DNA of 64,000 bases from Sinohyriopsis cumingii (Eukaryota; Mollusca; Bivalvia; Unionida; Unionidae), in the NCBI GenBank assembly GCA_028554795.2, contig CM068828.1:19057936-19121935 (forward strand). The letters are read 5' to 3'. Positions 10,919-20,700 of the stretch are shown here, piece by piece. The position numbers were made by a program, and so were the translations under genes. A model generated the notes under the pieces. It had not been told where the DNA came from and did not search any database. It saw nothing but the letters and a program-made list of their open reading frames with translations. Position 1 is the first letter of the stretch; every line of letters starts with the position of its first letter.

Positions 10919-10974
10919 TAGACCCCTGTTTGTTATTGTTTGTGTGCGTTTAGAGTAGTGAATAGGGGCGGTTT

Positions 10975-11460
10975 GGCGTCAATGGGAATTAGCATTAAAA
11001 ACCACCCTGGGCCTGTTTAGCGTCAATGCGAAATTTAACATTACGAAAACCCCTGGGCCTGTTTAGCGTCAAGGGAATTTAACATGGGAATATATTTTGG
11101 GCCTGTTTAGCGTCAAGGGGAATTGAACATGGGAGATACAGGCCCGGCACTTTGGCGTCAAGGGGAATTGAACATGGGAATAAATCGTGGGCCTGTCTAG
11201 CGTCAAGGGGAATTGAACACGGGAATATATTTTGGGCCTGTCTAGCGTCGAGGGGAATTGAACATGGGAATATATTTTGGGCCTGTCTAGCGTCAAGGGG
11301 AATTGAACATGGGAAAAAGACTTGGGCAACTCTAGCCTCAAGGGGAATTTAACATAGGGAATTTTAACATGGTGGGACTATATAGCGTCAAGGGAAATTG
11401 AACATGGTGGGACTGTCTAGGGACAATGGGGAATTTGTATCGGACCTGTCTAGGGACAAT
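10975..11460 (+). repeat. Terminal minisatellite of left arm
   Basis: About eight units of GGGCCTGTCTAGCGTCAAGG followed by GGAATTGAACATGGGAATAT. The open frames that run across this stretch are repeat translations, not genes. Confidence 0.9.
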
Positions 11461-12034
11461 GATGGTAGAGGGCCAAACACAACAGAGACAGAGACAGACA
11501 TAAACTAGTACAAGCCTGAGATTTATATATAAAGCATTACCAAGACCTGAAATTTTGCTGGGGTGTTCAAAAATCTGCATAATTGTAATGATGCTATAAA
11601 TAGCTTTAATCAAGGAAAAGCTCAACGACAAAATGGATGTGACTAAAAGTAACGCTAAAACGACGAAATTGTCCCAGAATAAACATATCCCCGAAAAATA
11701 AGTTACAATAGTTTAGACTAAAACGGATAAACTTAGTAACTACCTACAATATCAACTTGTGTGACGATCGTGGATAAACACCCATGTATCTATTTATAGC
11801 TATAATCAGCTGAAATTCCTATGAAATCTCACTATCTATTTATAGCTACAACTTGTGGGTTATTCCTTTGGAAAACCCCACTATCATTTTATAGCCTCAG
11901 CTTGAGCGACGTTCCTGTTTATGAACTCTAGTACATATGTATAGCTACAACCTGTGGAAAACCCCAAGTCCATATTTATAGTCTCAAAATTTGCAGCCTC
12001 AGTGACGTCACTGTACTGAACACTAGGGGATAAA

Positions 12035-12075
12035 TGGCAACAGTGTTGCAAGTGGCTGACCTGAATACGCGCTAC
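12035..12075 (-). promoter_or_regulatory. Conserved arm motif, Polinton B left copy
   Basis: Reverse complement of the motif at 22130-22170 and related to 8893-8933. It contains TGGCAACAGTGTTGCAA, a near-perfect palindrome. Confidence 0.55.
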
Positions 12076-12142
12076 TGTAGGTAGGTAGGTAGAGTGTATT
12101 TGATAGGGATAAAGTGAGTTTTATAGGGACAAACAGAGACCA

Positions 12143-12180
<38 letters not shown>

Positions 12181-12199
12181 GGAAGAGGAAAAAAACAAA

Positions 12200-12560
12200 C
12201 CCCCAAGATATACTATCCACATGGAAGGGAGGGAAAACAAACCCCAATATACTATCCATACAAACGTACGCGAACGCATACAAACCCCAATATACTATCC
12301 ATACAAACGTACGCGAACGCATACAAACCCCAAATATACTATCCACACAACGTCGCTAACGCGTACAAACCCAAATATACTCTCCATACAAACGTACGCG
12401 AACGCATACAAACCCCAAATATACTATCAACACAACGTCGCTAACGCGTACAAACCCCAAATATACTATCCACTCAACGTCGCTAACGCGTACAAACCCC
12501 AAATATACTATCCACACAACGTCGCTAACGCGTACAAACCTAAAATATACTATTCACACA
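12200..12560 (+). repeat. Subterminal 43-bp repeats, left arm
   Basis: Units of ATACTATCCACACAACGTCG followed by CTAACGCGTACAAACCCCAA; a variant carries CGTACGCGAACGC. About eight units, bordered on both sides by CA microsatellites. Confidence 0.85.
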
Positions 12561-12573
12561 ACGTACGCGCGCA

Positions 12574-12607
<34 letters not shown>

Positions 12608-13577
12608 TTACTGCATTGGGTGACAATAGAACGGGTAGTACTTTAGTCTGGAGTGTTTTGAGAAATGGGCAGAGTTAACATTATATTGGAGAGAGAAAGA
12701 AAGAATGGTAAAGAAATAAAACGTAGGACACCATTTTTGGTTTGTTATTTTTTGCGGTATTATAGGACAAAGATAACTAAGACAACCTCACATTCTATGT
12801 GAGAAATGTTCATTGTTTTCATTCATTCATCAATTTTATAAAAAGGTATTGTAATATCTATTGTCAACTGACTGCTTAACATTTTGCTGTATATCTCAAA
12901 TTTAATAGATGTCCTGTGTTTCCTAGCACACGCATTAACAATGTTGAAGAGTTTTCACATATCTAAGGCGGGGAAAAAGGCAGCACCAAACCGCGCCGTT
13001 CTAGGAATCACGGTACTAATTCAGACCCCATAGTAAACCTATGCAAACCCCATGATCTTCAAAGTTAAAAAACTTACAGTTTTTGAGTACTCATGATCAG
13101 ACCTATATTTATCAGTATAGATGAAACCTGGATGTCAGCTTCTGTGTAGAGGAAAGGATATGAGCCGCGGCATTTTCTGGACCTGCATTTGTTTGAAACA
13201 TGTGCTTTCAATTCTGCACCAAATAGTCAGGTGCTAATTTTAGTAATGAGTGATCCAAACTCAAGAATGTTAAAGGACTGAAATTCCATCAATAAAACAA
13301 TGTCTCTATATTTTTCACTTACAACTAGGATAACCTCTCAAAAGGTTCTTTTTCCTACAACATAACTTACATTATTAACCAATCCTGGTCAGCCTAACCC
13401 ATATAAATACTCTATTTTAGTCAGGCCGGTTCCCATTTTTCCATACTATTAGTACGTGTGTCCTCTATCGCCAGTCTAAACTCAGAGAAAATAGGTCGAA
13501 CATTGGTAAATTTGTTTCTGAACGCATGTTTTGGTTTTAGAATTCAGAGTTAAACATAGGTAGGGTTATACAGTGCA

Positions 13578-13894
13578 ATGACACTCGCGTTTTTCTTTAA
13601 AAAGTCATGTGTTTGTTGCCTTTCTGAGAAGAAAATAAACGGTGGACCTAATGTTGTAAACTTTTCCGTGACACATTGCGGTGCCAAAATAAGGATAAAG
13701 CTAAGATACATGAATTGTCCAAGCTCGTCAACTCAAGATTTTACTTCATCCAACGATTTACTGATAGAAAAAAAATCATCGTTAAACAATTGTTAGGGTG
13801 TAAGTTTTTGGAAAAAAATGACATGACAAACGGAACAGCTCACCTATTTATGGTAACTACTGATCACATTTTTGGAGAGGTATCTTCAAAATGA
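13578..13894 (+). CDS. Small ORF(s) within left arm, unknown
   Basis: Two overlapping frames are open. One starts at ATG 13578 and gives 72 codons (MTLAFFFKKSCVCCLSEKKI...). The other runs to TGA at 13892-13894 (AKIHELSKLVNSRFYFIQRF...), and its composition is more protein-like. Both frames recur with identical translations in the right arm on the minus strand (20384-20700). A TATA-like box (TATAAATA) lies at about 13402. No family is recognised. A spliced or frameshifted small gene is possible, but identity of the arms alone could preserve an unused frame. Confidence 0.3.
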
Positions 13895-13927
13895 ACAAAT
13901 ACTATTAAGATTTCAATAAAAACTACT

Positions 13928-13968
<41 letters not shown>
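13928..13968 (+). repeat. AG microsatellite in left arm
   Basis: About 20 AG units. The same place in the right arm (about 20332-20347) has only a short interrupted CT run. Confidence 0.95.
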
Positions 13969-13969
<1 letters not shown>

Positions 13970-14340
13970 ATGTTATTCCTACTTATAAAAAGAATTACGA
14001 CAATTACGTTTGTTTTTTATGGCATATTTTCCCTAAGAAATTTTCAAGGAAACACACATTACACTTAGAAAATAAAATCCATCGGAAAAAATTCACCATT
14101 GTAAAATATCACCAGAGTGAACTGCTGACAAATGCGACTAAAACGTACTCACAGAATAGTACAATTAAACATCATTCCTTGATGTATTTTGCAATAAGAC
14201 TGACACAATTTCCATGGGATCGCCCATGGTACGATTGTTCGTGCATTAGTTTAATTTTTTTAAATATTTTTTTTATATAAATAGTCTATAGGATAGACCC
14301 AGTAAAGCATGACCATTCTCGTCACTGTGTGAATAGCTAC

Positions 14341-14580
14341 TCAAGTCAATTCGAAGTGAACGCGGTAAGAAAATAAGTATAGCCAATGAAATGGCTTACA
14401 ACGGGTGATGCATTGTTTTGTTCTAAGGCTGTGCGCCAAAAGTGTGTGCGTGTTTTGAAAAATGGCAAAAATTGGATATACAATTTTCTCGTGACACTTA
14501 TAAAGTGAAGAGTCTGTACAAGTGTCAAAAGCCAAAGTCATATAACTTTTGTATTTTGTACGGCTTGTAAAGATTTCCAC
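14341..14580 (-). CDS. 79-codon ORF in left arm, unknown
   Basis: Open frame beginning MEIFTSRTKYKSYMTLAFDT and ending YLFSYRVHFELT. The right arm carries the same-length frame (19720-19959, plus strand) with about six amino-acid differences. The frame is kept open despite substitutions, which is weak evidence of coding. No family recognised. Confidence 0.3.
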   Translation of the reverse strand: MEIFTSRTKYKSYMTLAFDTCTDSSLYKCHEKIVYPIFAIFQNTHTLLAHSLRTKQCITRCKPFHWLYLFSYRVHFELT

Positions 14581-15105
14581 TTTAGAAAATGTGAGGTATT
14601 ACGAGTTATTATCACAAACAGAAGTGGAACATAGGGGCTTGCAAGAAAGAAAATAACCCAGGCAGTTGGTGTCATCAAGAGTGCTAGAGACGGTACCCGA
14701 ACTTGCTTGCTTGCTTACTTGAATTAAAGTGATTTTCGCTCCAATGGTGCATGTGTCACTGGTTTAATCTCGCACTCAGGTATAGGACTAACTAGTCCTT
14801 AACAACCTGACTGAAAGGCTTTAAACATGAGTGGGAATAGTCTCACCACACACTCATTTTTCTTAGTTGGATTGAAATGCCTCAGGTGTCAATCTAAGCA
14901 GTATGTAACGCCCGCTACGATTGGTCGGCAACGATGACGTCACATTAGGACACATGGGCGTGTGGCAGGTGGAAATCGTTCCACATTCTGCCACGTGTAC
15001 GATGACCGAGCGTGGTAAAGGAGGAAAAAGGTGCTCAGCAAGCCAGCCATGGATGTTAAGTACTCCCCAAAACGCCAGCCCGTACTTATTTCAAATCCAG
15101 TCCAG

Positions 15106-15724
15106 TTTTTGCTAATTTACAATAAAAAGTACCAATAATGTGTTAGCCGCCTGTGCAATTAGTTCAAATCTAACGATTCCGTTAAATTTCCTACTTCCTA
15201 ACGTATCTGTTTAATATTAGTACTTAGTATACATAAAAATAGCCATACTGGTCTTATTTAAATTAATATGTCTAAGCGACATATACAAGTTTTGTCACTG
15301 TTAGGTGTAACAAGTTAAGTTTGTTGCGGTGTTTCAATGGGTCAAGTTTGTTTCGAGAATAGTTTAGTCAAGGAGGGATACCAAGCCAAATATGGTTCCC
15401 TATTTAATAAAAGGCAATCTTTTAGAGCCCTAAAAAGGGCTGTTTTTTTCTGCTAGAACGTACCACGTGTCTCTTTCGCCCTCACGATCTTTTCCGCACT
15501 CCTAGTCTCATGATTCTTGATATCAGGAAATGAGTCGCTACGATGGGCGGCACTGTAAGCAGAGGCTTCTACCAGTTGACTGAGGGGGTATCCAGTGTAG
15601 GCTTGTCTGTAGAATTGGGGAGAACTCTGACCCCAATTTTTTTGTGTGTTTTTTTTGTGTGAGCTTGAAGCTATGGATATCTTTTAGGTTCTAAGATGGC
15701 GGCCTCCTCTGACGACAGGCTTTC
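15106..15724. other. Core region of Polinton B left of the ORFs
   Basis: The inverted similarity stops near 15105. The next 600 bases are AT-rich at first, then mixed, with no recognised gene. The missing genes (polymerase, ATPase, major capsid) would be expected on this side, so a deletion junction probably lies here. Confidence 0.4.
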
Positions 15725-16040
15725 TCACAGGATAAGGTCTGCTTCTTCGGAAAGAGAAGAAGAACTCTTTGGTGTCAATACGACAGTCGACAAAGCCTCT
15801 GTCAGGTTCAGGTTGCTGCTGCTGTTGTTGCTGTTGCTGCTCTCTCTGCTGTTTCTGAAGTAGTCTGTCCATTCTTCTTTCTCCCTGTTAATTTCTTCTC
15901 TGAAGAGCTCTTCTATCAGGTCTTCAGTGACTTTTAACATTCTCACATTTTCTATCTCTTCTGGCTTCGGTATCAGACTGTGTCTGACCCTATGCAAATT
16001 CACGTAGGCTTCGTTTATTTTAGCTAGTCTGGAGCACATC
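15725..16040 (-). CDS. Unknown acidic/Ser-Asn-rich ORF, Polinton B core
   Basis: Open to TGA at 15725-15727. The first ATG (about 16040, MCSRLAKINEAYVNLHRVRH) gives about 104 codons. The first 60 residues look helical, with many Glu/Lys/Leu (VTEDLIEELFREEINREKEE). The rest is low-complexity Ser/Asn, read from a CAG/CTG-type repeat, followed by a Ser-rich end. A stop lies just upstream of the first possible start, so the frame could also be the tail of a longer broken gene. No family recognised. It is transcribed in the same direction as the other core genes. Confidence 0.4.
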
Positions 16041-16059
16041 TTCGTAGGAGGATGAGTCG

Positions 16060-16490
16060 ACAATGGATGGTCAAACTACCCCGGTTTTATGGTCTAAGCG
16101 CGGACGTGAAGGAAAACATCCCTACACGGTTTTCGAGTCGGAAGGTTCAATGAGTGTCGTGAGAGGGATAGTAACAAGTCAAAGAGCATGAATCAAGATT
16201 CCTATGGCAAAACAAACCACAAAGGCATTTTTTTTCAAAACACAACATTTTTTATTCAAAATTACTTAACACTAACAAGTAACCATAACATTTTAACAAT
16301 AACTATTCAATTTAACATTAAACATTTTTTTCAAGTCACAAACATTTTTTAACTAACACTTTATTTTGGACAGAGCTGACAATGTTGTGAATGAAATTGT
16401 GATTTCCACTGTTGGAAGTCATTAGGCCATTGATGGACACTACGTTTCCTAGCTTGAGACAAAAGATAAGCATAATGGTCACAAAACCAT
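16060..16490. other. Gap between unknown ORF and protease
   Basis: Largely AT-rich with repeated AACATTTTTTA-like stretches (16220-16370). No gene is seen. A remnant of a missing gene could lie here. Confidence 0.4.
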
Positions 16491-16494
16491 CGAT

Positions 16495-16920
16495 CTACTT
16501 CACGTCGTTTCTAGAAGAAGAACGAGGATCAAAATGAGTCACTAAATGTTCTAAAGAATAGTCCAGACTGCGATGATGCAGAAAGTACACACAGTACTGT
16601 CCACACACCAAGGAATCTGTGCCTTGTAATTTCACATTATTGAATCGTGTGGTCTGAGCATTTCTTCTCATAAAGTCAATGATATCGTCTTCCAAAGGAG
16701 ACAATCCATATGAATCAAAATATTCCACACATCCTTTTTGAGGAAAGTAGACGGCTACCCAGTGGGTTCCTGGGAGATGACTGTCGTCCGTGTTGATCAC
16801 ATAAGCTTGATGGTTTTGAGGTGTGCGATGAGGGGGTTCATCTTTAGCACATACGACAGGATTCCTAGAAGCAGTGTACGAACTGTGGTTCAAAAGGTAA
16901 TAAAGTTCCCAGGTATCCAT
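16495..16920 (-). CDS. Adenain-type cysteine protease (Polinton PRO)
   Basis: 141 residues from ATG at 16918-16920 (MDTWELYYLLNHSS). The adenain/Ulp1-type catalytic order is present: His53 in GTHWVAVYF, Asp69 in EYFDSYGL, Gln99 in LQGTDS and Cys106 in VCGQYCVYFL. The length is about that of other Polinton proteases. No stop or frameshift is seen and every expected active-site residue is present, so this is the best-preserved gene of the element. In the family it is thought to cut capsid precursors during particle maturation. It follows the Cys/His gene immediately on the minus strand, with a gap of about 20 bp. An upstream GTG would lengthen it by eight residues and overlap the previous stop; the ATG start fits the family better. 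Confidence 0.9.
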   Translation of the reverse strand: MDTWELYYLLNHSSYTASRNPVVCAKDEPPHRTPQNHQAYVINTDDSHLPGTHWVAVYFPQKGCVEYFDSYGLSPLEDDIIDFMRRNAQTTRFNNVKLQGTDSLVCGQYCVYFLHHRSLDYSLEHLVTHFDPRSSSRNDVK

Positions 16921-16940
16921 GTTTTGTGTGGTTTTTTTCG

Positions 16941-17342
16941 TCACAGGTAATGATAAGTGATCAATTCGATCCTGACTTTTTGCCTAAAAATGTATGACAA
17001 GTAACGGTTTCTTCGCCTCGTCTCCCAACTCTGATCCAAGAGAGCTTCGATGCGATGGATCTCTTGAGTTGTTAATGGAGGACAAGAATGTTCACGCAAG
17101 TATTTATACCACTGTTGCAACACGTCTTCTTCCGAGATGAGACTCCAAGCTTCGTCCAGATATTCGTCCAATTTTTCTTCTTGACTCAGCATCAGGCATT
17201 TATCGTGTTTAATTTGACTGGGATGATCGTTGTGACATGCATAGCAATCTTTCTTGATCAATTCCTTCATTTTTTCTGCCAAGACTATAGCAAAACAGGA
17301 GACTAAATGGGCTTCTTGTTCTGGCCATCGGGACTTCATCAT
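16941..17342 (-). CDS. Polinton-conserved small Cys/His protein
   Basis: 133 residues from ATG at 17340-17342. The distinguishing segment is CYACHNDHPSQIKHDKC (Cys33, Cys36, His40, His46, Cys49), which looks like a metal-binding cluster. I recognise this HPSQ-containing motif as recurring in an unnamed Polinton protein. The remainder is helical with many charged residues and aromatic pairs (EVLQQWYKYL-like). It lies between the capsid-like gene (107 bp gap) and the protease (about 20 bp gap), all on one strand, as in a late-gene block. Function unknown. No breaks seen. Confidence 0.65.
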   Translation of the reverse strand: MMKSRWPEQEAHLVSCFAIVLAEKMKELIKKDCYACHNDHPSQIKHDKCLMLSQEEKLDEYLDEAWSLISEEDVLQQWYKYLREHSCPPLTTQEIHRIEALLDQSWETRRRNRYLSYIFRQKVRIELITYHYL

Positions 17343-17448
17343 GAGACTTCTTCGTCTTTGTCTTGAGGTTCTTCTTTCATGGTCTCCTCACATTCCATGT
17401 CCAAAGTTTCTCAACTAGGTAAAGAAGGATAACAGTCTTCCATGGTTT

Positions 17449-18534
17449 CTAATAGTCTAGAATGACTTCTCTCAAACTGTTGATTTCTATCGTATTATCA
17501 AATTCTGCATACAGGATGACGTTCACCGTCTCTGTTAGATTTGAAGCAAACTGAAGTTCTACACGACTCTGGCTGGATTTTATAGGGTGGAAATGTCCCT
17601 CTTCGCTGTCTTGACTTAACAATTCGTTAGAGAACCGTTTTCGAAAATAGAGTTTCGCTGTAACTTTCCCTTTGGAGAATGGAATATTTTGTCCCAGATC
17701 TCCTTTTATAGCAATGTTGACAGTGTCCAAGTTCTACTTACTGACGGGCAAATAGTGAGGATGTACAAATTCACGGTGTACGTGATAGATGTTTGCACCT
17801 TCCTGGTCTTTGTTCGTGGTACTATCCACTTTGAAAGGAATGACACGCAGTAACGGCACAGAGGTGTGTCCCACCACGTTGTACTCCACCACATCGGAAT
17901 ACACAAAGATCAAATTCAGTCCTTGGTTCAGTTCCACCGGGTTTCCAAAAGCTCTGTAAAAATCCATATTACTGCTGATCTTGGGGCTCAAATTGTTTGC
18001 GATCATTTCTGCATGTCCACCAACAATTTCAAACAAACTACCATTGAACCTAAGGGACAACGTGTGCGTATCTTGAAATTTGATCACTAGACGATGAGCC
18101 ACTTTATGGCAATCAATCTTCACACTTTTGTTGGCTCTGTTCAGGGCTTTGCCAAAGGCTAAGTTGAACATGCCCGCAATAGTGTCCACCAAATGTTCAT
18201 CACTAAAATAATAACCTGAAGGAATTTTCAAGGTGTAGATAATGAAGGCTGGATTGCTGGCTGGTCTTGTGTCCCCTAAAAACCCGATTTTATTGATTTC
18301 TTCTTCCAATTGGGCATTCAGGATTTCCACCTGGAAAGTGTTTTGCTTTTCGGTGATGTTTCTGATTTGTGTTGGGTGAATGATTTCCACTAAAGCCACT
18401 TCCCAATGGGCTTCGTGATCTAATTGGATGACCTGAGGTAATTTGGCCGTGTAACAGCACAAAGTGTTATTGGGAAACACCTCCATAGAACTGTCACTGG
18501 GTAAGGTTAAGTAAAATTGGTTACTGTGACTCAT
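17449..18534 (-). pseudogene. Polinton capsid-like (minor capsid/penton-like) protein with one in-frame TAG
   Basis: ATG at 18532-18534 overlaps the stop of the membrane-protein gene (ATGA). The N-terminus FYLTLPSDSSMEVFPNNTL is a recognisable Polinton structural-protein start. The frame is open for 266 codons to a single TAG (17734-17736). It then continues in the same frame for 94 codons to a proper stop at 17449-17451. The second part (IPFSKGKVTAKLYFRKRF) is the kind of C-terminus expected, so total length is about normal for the family. I assign it to the minor capsid (penton-like) protein from memory of the family; the alternative is another structural protein with the same N-terminal motif. 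The only break seen is this one stop. Readthrough or a recent nonsense mutation cannot be told apart here. Confidence 0.75.
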
Positions 18535-18932
18535 GATTCTAGAGTTCTGTGGCTGTCGGAGGGGTTACTAGAAGTCAGAGGAGTGTCTCCGCCTAAAATG
18601 GGGTTGTTGTTGTTGGAGTGGTGACTGGCACTGGACACAAGTTTCCCGTTGTTCCCGATCGTGGAGAATTTGAGGCAGGGATTGGGAAGCAGGTAACCGA
18701 TGCAACTGCTCAATAAAATGGTCCACAATTGTTTGTCTCCTTGTTGCAAACTCAAATTGGCAATGGCTGCACCGATGACACAATACACCACGAAGATTTG
18801 GCAGAAAAAGACGATTTGCGTTTTAGGCACACGTTCTCCACACCACACCCACAAGGGTTGTTTCTGTAAATCTTGCAGAGAAGAACTGGGTGAAGGAGTG
18901 GTCGCAGTAGCTGCGTCTGTGTGAAAGGGCAT
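18531..18932 (-). CDS. Polinton-conserved small membrane protein
   Basis: 133 residues from the ATG at 18930-18932. There is a hydrophilic Thr/Ser/Pro start, a membrane helix at about residues 40-62 (KTQIVFFCQIFVVYCVIGAA...), a short QQGDKQLW link, and a second hydrophobic segment (69-82, WTILLSSCIGYLLP). A Ser/Asn-rich tail follows. The LLSS-x-GYLLPNP pattern is one I associate with an unnamed conserved Polinton protein. The stop overlaps the next gene's start by four bases, which suggests translational coupling or a compact gene block. A TATA-like TATAAAAAG lies 15-20 bases upstream of the ATG, inside the integrase-tail frame. No breaks. Function unknown; a role in capsid or membrane interaction is only a guess. 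Confidence 0.75.
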   Translation of the reverse strand: MPFHTDAATATTPSPSSSLQDLQKQPLWVWCGERVPKTQIVFFCQIFVVYCVIGAAIANLSLQQGDKQLWTILLSSCIGYLLPNPCLKFSTIGNNGKLVSSASHHSNNNNPILGGDTPLTSSNPSDSHRTLES

Positions 18933-18937
18933 GATGG

Positions 18938-19150
18938 TCACTTCTTTTTATAGTCGAAGACTTGCGAAGCGCTGATCCAAGAATCAAAACTGGGTGGATA
19001 TCCTTTCCAACGTACTTTGACTTCTTTGACACGTCGTTTGCCCACTTTACGGGTTCTGCGTTTGAGAATGCTTTCCATGTCGTACACGTCTTCTTTTTTG
19101 GTGACACGACTTGATTTGAAATAAGTACGGGCTGGCGTTTTGGTGAGTAC
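18938..19150 (-). pseudogene. Chromodomain tail of Polinton integrase (C-terminal fragment)
   Basis: A frame of about 70 codons with no start, bounded upstream by TAA at 19151-19153 and ending TGA at 18938-18940. It reads a chromodomain: DVYDMESILKRRTRK, then VKVRWKGYPPSFDSWISAS, then a basic end. The aromatic-cage positions (Tyr, Trp, Tyr/Phe) and the W-K-G-Y core are present. Polinton integrases carry such a domain at their C-terminus. The catalytic core that should precede it is absent. The upstream sequence is arm DNA, and the arm boundary falls inside this frame, with its first dozen codons also present in the left arm at about 15050-15105. It is a truncated integrase rather than a separate gene. 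Confidence 0.85.
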
Positions 19151-19719
19151 TTAACATCCATGGCTGGCTTGCTGAACACCTTTTTCCTCCTTTACCACGC
19201 TCGGTCATCGTACACGTGGCAGAATGTGGAACGATTTCCACCTGCCACACGCCCATGTGTCCTAACGTGACGTCATCGTTGTCGACCAATCGTAGCGGGC
19301 GTTACATACTGCTTAGATTGACACCTGAGGCATTTCAATCCAACTAAGAAAAATGAGTGTGTGGTGAGACTATTCCCACTCATGTTTAAAGCCTTTCAGT
19401 CAGGTTGTTAAGGACTAGTTTGTCCTACACCTGAGTGGCTAAATTTAAAAGTACTCTGTGAGTACATAAAAGCCTGGGGGATGAGGCTCTCTTTCCTTCC
19501 CCAGGAGTAATTAAAAATCACGCGGTGCGAGATTAAACCAGTGATACATGCTCCACTGGAGCGAAAATCAGTTTAATTCAAGTAAGCAAGCAAGCAAGTT
19601 CGGGTACCTTCTCTAGCACTCTTGATGACACCAACTGCCTGAATTATTTTCTTTCTTGCAAGCCCCTATGTTCCACTTCTGTTTGTGATAATAATTTGTG
19701 ATACCTCACATTTTCTAAA

Positions 19720-19959
19720 GTGGAAATCTTTACAAGCCGTACAAAATACAAAAGTTATATGACTTTGGCTTTTGACACTTGCACAGACTCTTCACTTTAT
19801 AAGTGTCACGAGAAAATTGTATATCCAATTTTTACTATTCTCTTAAACATGCACACACTTTTGGCATACAGCCTCAGAACAAAACAATACATCACCCGTT
19901 GTAAGCCATTTCATTGGCTATACTTATTTTCTTACCGCGTTCACTTCGAATTGACTTGA
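19720..19959 (+). CDS. 79-codon ORF in right arm, unknown
   Basis: Partner of the ORF at 14341-14580. Same start, stop and length, with about six substitutions (for example ILLNMHTLLAYS against IFQNTHTLLAHS). No family recognised. Confidence 0.3.
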   Translation: MEIFTSRTKYKSYMTLAFDTCTDSSLYKCHEKIVYPIFTILLNMHTLLAYSLRTKQYITRCKPFHWLYLFSYRVHFELT

Positions 19960-20383
19960 GTAGCTATTCACACAGTGACGAGAATGGTCATGCTTTACTG
20001 AGTCTATCCTATAGACTATTTATATAAAAAAAAATATTTAAAAAATTAAACTAATGCACGAACAATCGTACCATGGGCGATCCCATGAAAATTGTGTCAG
20101 TCTTATTGCAAAATACATCAAGGAATGATGTTTAATTGTACTATTCTGTGAGTACGTTTTAGTCGCATTTGTCAGCAGTTCACTCTGGTGATATTTTACA
20201 ATGGTGGATTTTTTCCGATGGATTTTATTTTCTAAGTGTAATGTGTGTTTCTTTGAAAATTTCTTAGGGAAAATATGCCATAAAAAACAAACGTAATTGT
20301 CGTAATTCTTTTTATAAGTAGGAATAACATGCTCTCTAATCTCTCTTATAGCAGTTTTTTATTGAAATCTTAATAGTATTTGT

Positions 20384-20700
20384 TCATTTTGAAGATACCT
20401 CTCCAAAAATGTGATCAGTAGTTACCATAAATAGGTGAGCTGTTCCGTTTGTCATGTCATTTTTTTCCAAAAACTTACACCCTAACAATTGTTTAACGAT
20501 GATTTTTTTTCTATCAGTAAATCGTTGGATGAAGTAAAATCTTGAGTTGACGAGCTTGGACAATTCATGTATCTTAGCTTTATCCTTATTTTGGCACCGC
20601 AATGTGTCACGGAAAAGTTTACAACATTAGGTCCACCGTTTATTTTCTTCTCAGAAAGGCAACAAACACATGACTTTTTAAAGAAAAACGCGAGTGTCAT
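20384..20700 (-). CDS. Small ORF(s) within right arm, unknown
   Basis: Partner of 13578-13894. Both overlapping frames translate identically to the left-arm copy. Confidence 0.3.

Larger units (their letters stand above)
10954..15105 (+). repeat. Left inverted arm of Polinton B
   Basis: It contains, in order, 58-60-bp terminal repeats (10975-11460), the conserved arm motif (12035-12075), CA repeats (12145-12175), 43-bp subterminal repeats (about 12200-12560), a second CA run, an AT-rich block with a small ORF (about 13578-13894), an AG microsatellite (13928-13968), a second small ORF (14341-14580) and a CTTG run (about 14702-14717). It ends just inside coding sequence for the integrase tail. 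Confidence 0.9.

Noticed and set aside
11069..11352. Open frames reading repeated peptides in the Polinton B arm
   Set aside because: They translate the 58-60-bp minisatellite on both strands; the periodic peptides follow the DNA repeat.
12221..12646. 141-codon frame rich in Tyr/Pro/Asn in the left arm
   Set aside because: It reads the 43-bp subterminal repeats and CA runs; no independent sign of coding.
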